From contig DFXZ01000004.1 of assembly GCA_002381805.1 (NCBI GenBank), positions 1,196,085 to 1,260,084 of the forward strand: DNA of 64,000 nt. Direction: 5' to 3'. The position numbers and the translations under genes are program-made. Shown here one piece after another: positions 35,611 to 43,279 of this stretch. This stretch comes from Bdellovibrio sp. UBA4095. Its GTDB lineage: Bacteria > Bdellovibrionota > Bdellovibrionia > Bdellovibrionales > Bdellovibrionaceae. The notes beneath the pieces were generated by a model, which made no database searches, was not told the origin of the DNA, and saw only the letters and a list, made by a program, of their open reading frames with translations. Every line of letters begins with the position of its first letter. The first letter of the stretch is position 1.

Positions 35611-38600
35611 ATGAGTTTGCCAAAACTTTCTATTAGCAGACCGATCTTTATGACCTGTGTGACCATAGCTTTGGTCGTTGTAGGCTGGGCCGCCTTCAGA
35701 TCAATGAGTGTTGATTTGTATCCTGACGTCAGTGTGCCTGTTGTGACGGTGCAAACGGTTTACCAAGGTGCAGGTCCATCAGAAATTGAGACTCTGGTGA
35801 GTCGACCGATCGAGGAAGAAGTCAGTACGATCTCGGGTATTAAACGCTTAACTTCCAAAAGTATGGAGGGCGTATCCCAAGTTATTATTGAATTTGTGGG
35901 AAGTGTCGACGTCAAGGCTGCCGAGCAAGAAGTTCGGGATAAAGTGAACCTTGCAAAACGTAAGTTGCCAAGCGATGTCGAAGATTCACTCATTAAAAGA
36001 TATGACCCTGCTGACACGGCCATTATGATGGTTTCTTTGACGGGAACGGGAATAGGCGATGCGGCTCTATTCGACCTTGCCGATCACTACGTGAAGCCAC
36101 GTCTTGAACAGGTGGCCAACGTCGGCGCCATCGAAATCCTGGGCGGACGCGAACGTGAGATTCACGTGCTCTTGGATCGTGCCAAATTACGCAGTCGAGA
36201 GATTTCGGTAAACCAAGTTGCAGGTCAAATCGGCGCATCCGGAGAAAACATTCCGAGCGGAAAAGTGAATCAAGGTGGCAAAGAGCTGGTTTTCCGCGGC
36301 TTGGGCGAGTTCGAGTCTGTGCCGGAAGTCGCAGATACATTGGTGAATCTTTTCGGAAATGAAGTTCCCACACGAGTTTCAGATCTGGGAAAAGTTGTAG
36401 ATACTCTGGAGGACGAAACTTCGCGAGTTTATGTCGATGGTGAGAAAGCCATTTTACTTCAGGTTTTCCGTCAAGCAGGTTCCAACACCGTGGCCGTTGC
36501 TGAAGACATTGAAAAACAGCTGGCTAAGATTTCGCCTGAGCTAGCTAAGATGGAAGGTGCTCCTAAACTTAGAGTTGTGAATGATGCTTCCACCAAAATT
36601 AAAAACAACCTTTACGATGTAAATGAAACTCTAATTATTGGTATTATTCTGACGGTTATAACTGTCTTCTTCTTTTTAGGAAGTGCTCGTTCAACACTGA
36701 TCACGGCCTTGTCATTGCCGATCTCGTTAATTGGCGCATTCCTTATTATGAAGCTTGCTGGGTTCTCCCTTAACATCGTGTCAATGCTGGCACTGACGCT
36801 GGCTATCGGTCTGCTAATAGATGACGCCATCGTCGTTATCGAAAATATTTACAGAAGAATGGAATTGGGAGAGGACTCCCTTACCGCCGCAGAAAAAGGA
36901 ACAACAGAAATTCAGCTTGCGGTTCTGGCCATTACTTTGGTCGTTATTGCGGTCTTTATACCTGTAGGAACAATGTCAGGAACTATTGGTCAGTTCTTGA
37001 AGCAGTTCGGTATGACTGTCGTCTTTTCCATGGCAATTAGCTGGTTCGTGGCAATGACCATTATTCCTCTGTTGGCAGCTTACTTCGGAGGTCATGGTCA
37101 CGGAGACGCGGTCAAGCAAACCTCATCGGGTCTTTATGAAAAGACTTTGGGTAGAATGCTCCGTGGTTTCGATCGTTTCCAGACGTGGCTCGAGAAAATC
37201 TATGTAAGTTTGCTTCACTGGACTTTGAAGAGGCCACTTACGACTATTGTTGCGACCTTCCTGGTTTTTGCTCTTAGTATTTACACAGTCACAAAAGTAC
37301 CGGGCGGCTTTACGACGGATGACAACAGTGGAGAGTTTTCAGTAACGCTCGAGCTAGAGCCAGGAACCAGTCTTGATGGTACTGCGATAACTGCTGATAA
37401 GGTCGAAGCGATTATTCGGGCTAATCCTGAGGTGGATTTGGTTCTAAAAATTGTTGGCTCGCTCTTTGGAGAGGCCAATAAAGCAAGTTACATCGTAAAA
37501 CTAAAAGAGGGGCCAGAGAGAGGGCCGCTGACAACAGAAGAATATAGAGATAAGATTCGCGACCAACTTAGCGAATTTACATCCTATGCGAATCCGGTCG
37601 TTAAAAAGTTTGATGCCAGCGGCGGCATGGGACAGCAGCCATTCATCCTGAATATTATGTCTCCGGATCCTACTGACCTCGAGAGTTCTGCCGGAAAGCT
37701 GTTAGCCAAGCTGAAAGCCGATCCGCGATTAAAAGACGTGGATACAAATTTCCGCCCTGGTAAACCAGAAATGCAAGTTCATCTTAAATCCGGTGCAGCA
37801 CGTACCTATGGGATTAACACAAAGACCATGGGTCAAGAGTTGCGTGCCCAGATTGAAGGCTTTACTCCTGCGAAGTTTAGAGAAAAGGGACGTGAATATG
37901 ACATTCGAGTCCGCTTGATGCCTGAGCAGCGTGACTTGGAAAAGAACTTTCAACAGGTTTACGTGCCAAACGTAAACCGCAAGTTGGTTCGCTTGGCTGA
38001 CGTTGCCAAAGGCGAGCTCTCGTCTGGGCCTGCGACTATCGAGCGACAAGATCGGGGACGCTATATCCAGTTTACTGCAGGATTAGCACCTGGGGTCGGT
38101 TTGAGCGATGTCGTAAATGACGTTGTTAAAGCTATGAATGAAGGAGAGACGGCGCTTCCCGCAAGTGTTCGTTATAACTTCGGTGGTGATGCCGAAAACA
38201 TGCAAGAGCTTATGGGATCGACAATTTTGGCGTTGGGCTTTGCGATTATGTTCATCTATCTGATCCTCGCAAGTCTTTATGAGTCTTTCATTACGCCGAT
38301 TACAATTCTTGTGGCTTTACCTCTTGCCATGTGTGGAGCTTTCCTTGGGTTGTTCATTGCGAGCAAGACTCTGACAATATTCGCTATATTCGGTCTGTTC
38401 ATGTTAATTGGGGTTTCAGGTAAAAATGGTATCTTGTTGGTCGACTTTGCAAACCAAGAGATGGCGAAGGGTCTTAACCGTTACGATGCTCTGATTAATG
38501 CAGGAAGAACTCGTCTTCGTCCTATCCTGATGACATCGTTCGCCTTAATCGCTGCAACCTTACCCGTGGCAATTGGTATGAATGCCGCTTCGGCAACCAG

Positions 38601-38838
38601 AACTGAAATGGGTGTTGTAGTTATCGGAGGCATGCTATCGTCTACGTTACTTACCTTGATTGTTGTTCCAGCGGTGTTCACTTACGTAGACAGATTCCGC
38701 GTCTGGGCAAATCGTTTAGGTGGAAAATTGACGACGCATAGTAAAGCAGAACACGATTTGCAAGCTGCTGCCCTACTGGAAGCGGAAGCTAAAGTTAAAA
38801 AAAGTAGTACTAACGGTCGTACCGAGTTATCGGAATAG
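35611..38838 (+). CDS. RND multidrug-type efflux pump (HAE1/AcrB-like)
   Basis: A 1075-aa inner-membrane proton-driven pump with twelve membrane helices and two large periplasmic loops. The N-terminus SISRPIFMTCVTIALVVVGW, the loop YPDVSVPVVTVQTVYQGAGP, the TM4 motif AIGLLIDDAIVVIENIYR with the proton-relay aspartates, and the second-half FGLFMLIGVSGKNGILLVDF are diagnostic. Substrates are unknown. Unusually the operon lacks a periplasmic adaptor (AcrA/MFP), which should come from elsewhere. The start is set by GGAGGAA upstream. Confidence 0.93.
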   Translation: MSLPKLSISRPIFMTCVTIALVVVGWAAFRSMSVDLYPDVSVPVVTVQTVYQGAGPSEIETLVSRPIEEEVSTISGIKRLTSKSMEGVSQVIIEFVGSVDVKAAEQEVRDKVNLAKRKLPSDVEDSLIKRYDPADTAIMMVSLTGTGIGDAALFDLADHYVKPRLEQVANVGAIEILGGREREIHVLLDRAKLRSREISVNQVAGQIGASGENIPSGKVNQGGKELVFRGLGEFESVPEVADTLVNLFGNEVPTRVSDLGKVVDTLEDETSRVYVDGEKAILLQVFRQAGSNTVAVAEDIEKQLAKISPELAKMEGAPKLRVVNDASTKIKNNLYDVNETLIIGIILTVITVFFFLGSARSTLITALSLPISLIGAFLIMKLAGFSLNIVSMLALTLAIGLLIDDAIVVIENIYRRMELGEDSLTAAEKGTTEIQLAVLAITLVVIAVFIPVGTMSGTIGQFLKQFGMTVVFSMAISWFVAMTIIPLLAAYFGGHGHGDAVKQTSSGLYEKTLGRMLRGFDRFQTWLEKIYVSLLHWTLKRPLTTIVATFLVFALSIYTVTKVPGGFTTDDNSGEFSVTLELEPGTSLDGTAITADKVEAIIRANPEVDLVLKIVGSLFGEANKASYIVKLKEGPERGPLTTEEYRDKIRDQLSEFTSYANPVVKKFDASGGMGQQPFILNIMSPDPTDLESSAGKLLAKLKADPRLKDVDTNFRPGKPEMQVHLKSGAARTYGINTKTMGQELRAQIEGFTPAKFREKGREYDIRVRLMPEQRDLEKNFQQVYVPNVNRKLVRLADVAKGELSSGPATIERQDRGRYIQFTAGLAPGVGLSDVVNDVVKAMNEGETALPASVRYNFGGDAENMQELMGSTILALGFAIMFIYLILASLYESFITPITILVALPLAMCGAFLGLFIASKTLTIFAIFGLFMLIGVSGKNGILLVDFANQEMAKGLNRYDALINAGRTRLRPILMTSFALIAATLPVAIGMNAASATRTEMGVVVIGGMLSSTLLTLIVVPAVFTYVDRFRVWANRLGGKLTTHSKAEHDLQAAALLEAEAKVKKSSTNGRTELSE

Positions 38839-38854
38839 AAAGCAGGAGCTATTT

Positions 38855-39361
38855 ATGGCTAAATTATTCATCCAATCGATGCCTACTGAAGAAGAGTTTA
38901 GAAATTCCGCCACCCGGTGGGATTTCGAGGCAGATGTCGATGCGCTTTATACTAATTTTTTGTTCTCTAAAGTCGCCTCGGAAATTGAAAAGGGCATGGA
39001 GAACTATCTTGCACCTCACAACCTTTCGTCAGGACGCTTCACGATTTTAGCCTTACTTAATGAAGAGTCAGAAGGACTTATGCCCTCCGACCTTTCCAAT
39101 CGGACGGGAGTAACTCAGGCGACAATGTCGGGACTGATTGCCAGTTTGGAAAAAGCCGAGCTGGTGCGAAGGGAAGCTCATAAAAGTGATGCGCGGTCTT
39201 CCATTATTAAGATCACCGAAAAAGGTGAAGGTGTTTTAAAGCAGATTTTTCCGCAATGGAGTCCGCAAGTAAGTGCCTTTTGGAAAATCATCACTCCGGA
39301 AGAGAGAATTGCTCTTACTGCGATATTGGAAAAAATTGTTAAGGCAACGGCTCCAAAATAA
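38855..39361 (+). CDS. MarR-family transcriptional regulator
   Basis: A 168-aa winged-helix regulator. The MarR core is clear: NLSSGRFTILALLNEESEG, then LSNRTGVTQATMSGLIASLE and the wing KSDARSSIIKITEKGEGV. It follows the RND gene by 16 bases with a GCAGGAGC ribosome site, so it is cotranscribed with the pump and may give feedback control together with the divergent TetR repressor. The N-terminal 30 residues are an extension. Confidence 0.9.
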   Translation: MAKLFIQSMPTEEEFRNSATRWDFEADVDALYTNFLFSKVASEIEKGMENYLAPHNLSSGRFTILALLNEESEGLMPSDLSNRTGVTQATMSGLIASLEKAELVRREAHKSDARSSIIKITEKGEGVLKQIFPQWSPQVSAFWKIITPEERIALTAILEKIVKATAPK

Positions 39362-39430
39362 CTTAATTATCTCTGCTTTTAATGAAGCGGTTTCCTCTGC
39401 GTGTCTGTCGAAGCTTTTCGGCAGACGCTT

Positions 39431-40597
39431 TTATTTTACCGTGTTGCAAATAATTTGAACGGCTTTCTCGATATCTTGCTGATCCTGATAAAGCCCAAAA
39501 CCGAACCTTAAGCGATTGGCTCGTGAATCAGTTTTGATACCGGCACTGCTCAGTTGCTTCACAGTCCTCTTAGTGATCTCGGTATCTTTCAAAATAAAAG
39601 TTAGAAAATGCCCGTGTGAACCGTTTTCTTGCGTAACCAAATTCCGGTCATTGAACACGGCATTTTCAGCTTTCTGGAGCTCCCTTAAAAAATGCTCTTG
39701 ATTTGAAGAAATAAACTCATGGATTTTATCAGTGCTTAATCCTTCAGATTGAAAAAGCTTTAGTACGGAACGCAGCCTATAGACACCGGAAAAATCCATA
39801 GTGCTTCCTGCGTATTGAAGGGCATTGCGAGGATATCCGACTTCACCATTGACCGTCGTTAAATGAGCGAGTTCTGCAAACCACCCCGTATAAAAAGGGC
39901 GGTGAACCGCTCCAGTGGGAACATACATAAAACAAGCTCCTTCGCCACCTTGGGCATACTTGTACGACCCTGCCAGATAGAAAGCTCGGTCCTGCAAGGT
40001 AGAAAGGTCGGTAGGTAGAGCTAAAAATCCGTGGTATCCATCTATAACAAAAGGTATGTCTGCTGAAGCTTTGGCTGCCAGTCTGTGGATGTCGCAGACC
40101 AAACCGGAATTAAAGAAGACATGGCTTATAAAAATCATGTCCCAAGAACCGCTGTTAAGCGCGCTTTCAAATCTTTCATGAAAACTTTCAAACGGAAGTG
40201 TGGGGATCTTGTGGATCTCGAATTGGGGCAGCTCTTCCAATCGAGTGATCTGTCGATCAAAACTATAGAATTCCGAGTCGGTTGTCAGAATTCGTACCTT
40301 CGATTTTCCCCAGTCTAACGAACTCAACAATCTGAAAACCAATTCATGGGTGTTCGGCGCAAAAACAATTTGTTCTGCAGAGTCCACGTTTAGTTCTGCA
40401 GCAATTAATTGCTGGGTTTCCAGAACAGGACCCGAAAAAAAGTATTCCCACTTGTCGTCGACGTATTTGCAGGAATCATCCCAGTATTTTAGGTGAGCTT
40501 CGCGAGTGCAGTCGGGCCAGTAGTGATGACTGTGGCAGGCGAAGTGAAGCGAGTCGGGGTGGGCTTGTAAAAATCTTTGGTAGAGATGTTTGTACAT
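39431..40597 (-). CDS. Class V aminotransferase/kynureninase-like PLP enzyme
   Basis: A 388-aa cytoplasmic fold type I PLP enzyme. The PLP-pairing Asp is in FVIDGYHGF (about residue 197), and the Schiff-base Lys is in AGSYKYAQGGEG (about 222). The N-terminus HFACHSHHYWPD resembles the kynureninase/class V start, and APNTHELVFRLL is the phosphate-cup helix. The substrate is not evident. The ATG has no visible Shine-Dalgarno and lies 14 bases beyond the terminator of the upstream H1-like gene, so expression may depend on readthrough or a leaderless message. Confidence 0.78.
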   Translation of the reverse strand: MYKHLYQRFLQAHPDSLHFACHSHHYWPDCTREAHLKYWDDSCKYVDDKWEYFFSGPVLETQQLIAAELNVDSAEQIVFAPNTHELVFRLLSSLDWGKSKVRILTTDSEFYSFDRQITRLEELPQFEIHKIPTLPFESFHERFESALNSGSWDMIFISHVFFNSGLVCDIHRLAAKASADIPFVIDGYHGFLALPTDLSTLQDRAFYLAGSYKYAQGGEGACFMYVPTGAVHRPFYTGWFAELAHLTTVNGEVGYPRNALQYAGSTMDFSGVYRLRSVLKLFQSEGLSTDKIHEFISSNQEHFLRELQKAENAVFNDRNLVTQENGSHGHFLTFILKDTEITKRTVKQLSSAGIKTDSRANRLRFGFGLYQDQQDIEKAVQIICNTVK

Positions 40598-40611
40598 GGG
40601 TTGATCATAAT

Positions 40612-40641
40612 AAAAAAGGGAGCTTTGTCAGCTCCCTTTTT
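40612..40641 (-). terminator. Intrinsic terminator after the H1-like gene
   Basis: A 12-bp stem (AAAAAGGGAGCT with AGCTCCCTTTTT) with a 5-base loop lies 27 bases after the H1-like stop codon. The T-run on the minus strand abuts the start of the class V enzyme gene (ATG at 40597). Confidence 0.88.
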
Positions 40642-40667
40642 AAGCGAATTTTACTTCAGACAGCAAA

Positions 40668-41270
40668 CTAGAAGTAACCTTCATCGTCTCCGTCTTCGTC
40701 GTCTTCATCATCTTCTTCGTCTTCGTCAGAAGAAACTGTTTTAAGCGTGTCATCGCCATCGTCCTCGTCTTCATCGTCCTCAAGACTTTCGTGGCCCATG
40801 TCAGATTCATCGCTTTCATCTTCCCAGTCATCAGCGTCGTCAGAAGCATCTTCTTCTTCGATATCCACTAAGGTATCTAGTTCAGCTTCATCTTCAAAGT
40901 CAGATGAAAGGTCCTCGATGTTGGGGCTCATTGGCTCAAGGATTTCGGTAGCAGCTGGCGCGAACTTATTTTTTGGTTTCGCTGTAGTCTTTTTAGCAGA
41001 CTTTTTTGGAGCTGCTTTCTTAGCCGTTGCTTTTTTTGCTGTGGTCTTTTTAGTTGCAGCTTTTTTGGGAGCAGTTTTTTTAGTAGCTTTTGCAGGCTTC
41101 GCTGCTTTTTTTGTCGCCTTTTTTGGCGCGGCTTTCTTAGTTGCCTTCTTTGCTACTTTTTTTGTCGCTTTTTTAGCAGGCTTTGCTGCCTTTTTAGTGA
41201 CTTTTTTAGTGGCTTTCTTTGCCGTCTTCTTTGTTGCTTTCTTTGCTGCTTTTGCTTTCTTTTTCGCCAT
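40668..41270 (-). CDS. Histone H1-like Lys/Ala protein with an acidic tail
   Basis: A 200-aa low-complexity protein with two opposite halves. Residues 1-105 are made of KKA, KKAT and AKK units with few other residues, like AlgP or the H1 C-terminal domain, and should bind DNA or RNA non-specifically. Residues 118-200 are almost continuous Asp and Glu, with Ser. The acidic half could fold back on the basic half, act as a histone-chaperone-like tail or limit DNA binding. The codon repetition produces long open frames on the other strand that are shadows. The gene is followed by a clear terminator. A nucleoid role is inferred from composition only. Confidence 0.8.
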   Translation of the reverse strand: MAKKKAKAAKKATKKTAKKATKKVTKKAAKPAKKATKKVAKKATKKAAPKKATKKAAKPAKATKKTAPKKAATKKTTAKKATAKKAAPKKSAKKTTAKPKNKFAPAATEILEPMSPNIEDLSSDFEDEAELDTLVDIEEEDASDDADDWEDESDESDMGHESLEDDEDEDDGDDTLKTVSSDEDEEDDEDDEDGDDEGYF

Positions 41271-41659
41271 GATTCGCTCCTAAAATGGACTGTTCAAATT
41301 GATTTGCCCTTTTAGACTAGCCATATTTCAAGATGCAGGCAATTCAAAATAAGAAACCTATCGAGGGGTCTTGTTCTCTTCCAAAACCTCGCTCTTGGAA
41401 CATTAAGAAATCGTAAAGTCTTCGCAAACAACTTTTGTTTCTCGGCTTAGGCGAGCAGGATCTTTTGATTAAGCCAAACAAGTCAGATTGCGGGACGCAT
41501 GGGGCACCAAGGGGTGCGTATCATAACTATTTGTTTTTATTGAATATTTATAATCTCACTGGATGATAGGGCAGCGGTGATGATAAAAGAAAAACCCCCG
41601 ATGGAAAAATCCACCGGGGGATAATCACTTTAGAGTGATAGCTATCAGACCTTTTCCAA
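41271..41659. other. Gene-free gap between flagellin end and H1-like start
   Basis: I see no supportable gene in these 389 bases. The right end holds the flagellin terminator. Small hairpins are present: GCACC-AAGG-GGTGC at 41504-41517, and TTCCAA/TTGGAA near 41390. The left part must hold the H1-like promoter (minus strand). A small RNA is possible but unsupported. Confidence 0.5.
41588..41620 (-). terminator. Terminator of the flagellin gene
   Basis: CCCCCGATGG and CCACCGGGGG pair with one mismatch around an AAAAAT loop. The A-run on the left gives a T-run on the minus strand, 40 bases after the flagellin stop. A second small hairpin (ATCACT-TTAG-AGTGAT, 41624-41639) lies between it and the stop. 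Confidence 0.75.
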
Positions 41660-42493
41660 TTAACCGATCAGCTTAAGAGCCAATTGATTTGATTGGTTAG
41701 CTTGCGCCAAAGTCGAAGTACCAGCTTGCAACAAGATGTTGTTACGAGTCATCTCAGAAGATGCTGCTGCAACGTCTGTATCTCTGATACGGCTGTTAGC
41801 TGCAGAAAGATTCTCTTGTGCAACACCTAAGTTGTCGACAGTCGAAGTCAATCTGTTCTGAAGAGCACCTAGGTTAGCGCGCGTTCCGTTGATCGAAGTC
41901 TGTGCAGTGTCAAGTTGAGCAAGAGCTTCTTGAGCACCTTCCTTGGAGCTGAAATCAATTCCAGACAAACCAAGAGCATCGATCGTCGCAACGTTTTCTC
42001 CAGCGTTGAAAGAGATACGATCTTCTTCAGCGTTGTTGAACAAACCAACCTGGAAATCAAAAGTTGGAGATGAACCATCCAACAACTTAGTAGTTCCCCA
42101 AGTAGTAACAGAAGCGATACGTTGAATTTCAGACTTCAATTGCTGAACCTCTTTATCCAACATGCCACGCTCTGTCTCACCAACAGTGTCAGAAGAAGCC
42201 TGGATACCCAATTCTCTTAGACGTACTACGATGTTACCGATTTCATTCAAGCCACCTTCAGCAGTTTGAACCATTGAAATACCATCGTTCGCATTTCGTT
42301 GAGCTTGAGCAGCAGATCTAATCTGAGCTTTCAAGCCTTCAGAGATCGCCAAACCAGCGGCGTCATCCGCAGCTTTATTGATACGACTTCCAGAAGAAAG
42401 TTTCGCCATTGAATCGTTGATAGCTCTTTGTGAACCGATCAAGTTTCTTTGTGCATTAATCGCTGATACGTTAGTTGATACTCTCATTCCCAT
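41660..42493 (-). CDS. fliC: Flagellin
   Basis: A 277-aa flagellar filament protein. The N-terminal D0/D1 region (MRVSTNVSAINAQRNL, LSSGSRINKAADDAAGLAIS) and the C-terminal D1/D0 region (ENLSAANSRIRDTDVAAASS, then LAQANQSNQLALKLIG) are both conserved. The central variable part is very short, giving a compact flagellin with almost no D2/D3 domain. The ribosome site GGAGG lies eight bases before the first of two close ATGs. It stands alone with a long upstream region, as expected for one of several dispersed flagellin genes. I could not find a convincing sigma28 promoter. Confidence 0.95.
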   Translation of the reverse strand: MGMRVSTNVSAINAQRNLIGSQRAINDSMAKLSSGSRINKAADDAAGLAISEGLKAQIRSAAQAQRNANDGISMVQTAEGGLNEIGNIVVRLRELGIQASSDTVGETERGMLDKEVQQLKSEIQRIASVTTWGTTKLLDGSSPTFDFQVGLFNNAEEDRISFNAGENVATIDALGLSGIDFSSKEGAQEALAQLDTAQTSINGTRANLGALQNRLTSTVDNLGVAQENLSAANSRIRDTDVAAASSEMTRNNILLQAGTSTLAQANQSNQLALKLIG

Positions 42494-42954
42494 TTTAAAA
42501 TCCTCCGTTTTAACTTTCGTTTTTCATTTTAAATACCCTCCTTGATTGTTTTTATGGCTAGCAAGAACCTACTTCTTGTTTCGCCGGGCACTGACATCCG
42601 AGTCTGCGCCTATTGGCCTTTATTTCTATTTATCGTGTGTCTCTGCTTATCTGCTTTGGCATCTAAGCCGAGCGCTATCGAACAATCTGTTGTTCTTTTA
42701 TGTCATCCCTGAAGGCCCCCCTTTCGGCATTCTGCAAAGAGAGTGACCTCTCTCTTTGACTCTTTCTGAGTGAATCATCGTTGCGTATAAGATCGGGATT
42801 TGTGACGAGGAGTTGACAGGACTTGAGTGGGGATTTGATAAAAAAATAGAATACTGGCCTTAAGGCTCACGGGTGATTCTCGACGGAAGATGGGCCTGAA
42901 TCAGCTCGACACAGTACTTAAGAATTGAAATCTAAGGAAAAGCCCGACGTAGGC
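42494..42954. other. Long gene-free region upstream of flagellin
   Basis: These 461 bases hold no gene I can support. Two hairpins are visible: GAACAA-TCTG-TTGTTC (42680-42695) and a 9-bp perfect stem CAAAGAGAG-N6-CTCTCTTTG (42735-42758). A plus-strand promoter-like pair, TTGAGT (42823-42828) with TAGAAT 18 bases on (42847-42852), points toward the small Cys gene's antisense strand. The flagellin promoter must lie in this region on the minus strand. Confidence 0.5.
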
Positions 42955-43215
42955 TCAGTCAATTTCTAGAAAGCGACAAAAGGCCATATTTCCGGCCAAA
43001 AGGTATTGGCGAGTCTGCTCTGCTTTAAGGTGGTGCGCCGGGTTGTATCCAATGGTGCAAACAGTCTGCACAGAGTCGAAGTGGGAGCAATCTTCGCAGG
43101 AAAAGCGTGTGTCGTATGCTAGGTAATCCCTTGGGTCGACCTTATCTTTTTTAATAGAAGCATGTAGGCGGGGCTGAGATTTGCCTTTTGTTTTTGGATT
43201 TACAATTCCCGCCAT
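42955..43215 (-). CDS. Small Cys-motif protein of unknown function
   Basis: An 86-aa soluble protein. The first half is basic. The second half has FSCEDCSHFDSVQTVCTIGY and a final FCRFLEID, giving C-x2-C-x9-C plus a later Cys, which could bind zinc or an iron-sulfur cluster. Two His (PAHHL) lie between. I recognise no named family. The divergent neighbour is clpB, 64 bases away, so the two promoters share that gap. Confidence 0.65.
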   Translation of the reverse strand: MAGIVNPKTKGKSQPRLHASIKKDKVDPRDYLAYDTRFSCEDCSHFDSVQTVCTIGYNPAHHLKAEQTRQYLLAGNMAFCRFLEID

Positions 43216-43231
43216 TTGTTTACCTCTGCCA

Positions 43232-43256
43232 TTGACAAGTCAAAATTAGGCCTCAT
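43232..43256 (+). promoter_or_regulatory. Possible heat-shock-type promoter of clpB
   Basis: TTGACA (43232-43237) and CCTCAT (43251-43256) are 13 bases apart, close to the sigma32 pattern (TTGAA and CCCCAT at 12-16). It lies just before clpB, a gene controlled by heat shock in other proteobacteria. The match is imperfect. Confidence 0.35.
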
Positions 43257-43279
43257 TCTTTATTTCAGATGGAGGCGCT

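Noticed and set aside
40980..41270. Tandem-repeat or CRISPR-like array
   Set aside because: The repeats are irregular KKA/KKAT codon units within a coding sequence, with no constant spacers. No CRISPR array was seen anywhere.
40747..41283. 178-aa plus-strand frame with Ser and Ala/Phe runs
   Set aside because: It is the antisense shadow of the H1-like gene; repeated codons keep the other strand open.
42631..42660. Sigma28 promoter for flagellin on the minus strand
   Set aside because: TTATCGTG is a partial match to the reverse of GCCGATAA, but no matching -35 (AAACTTTA side) is at the right spacing.
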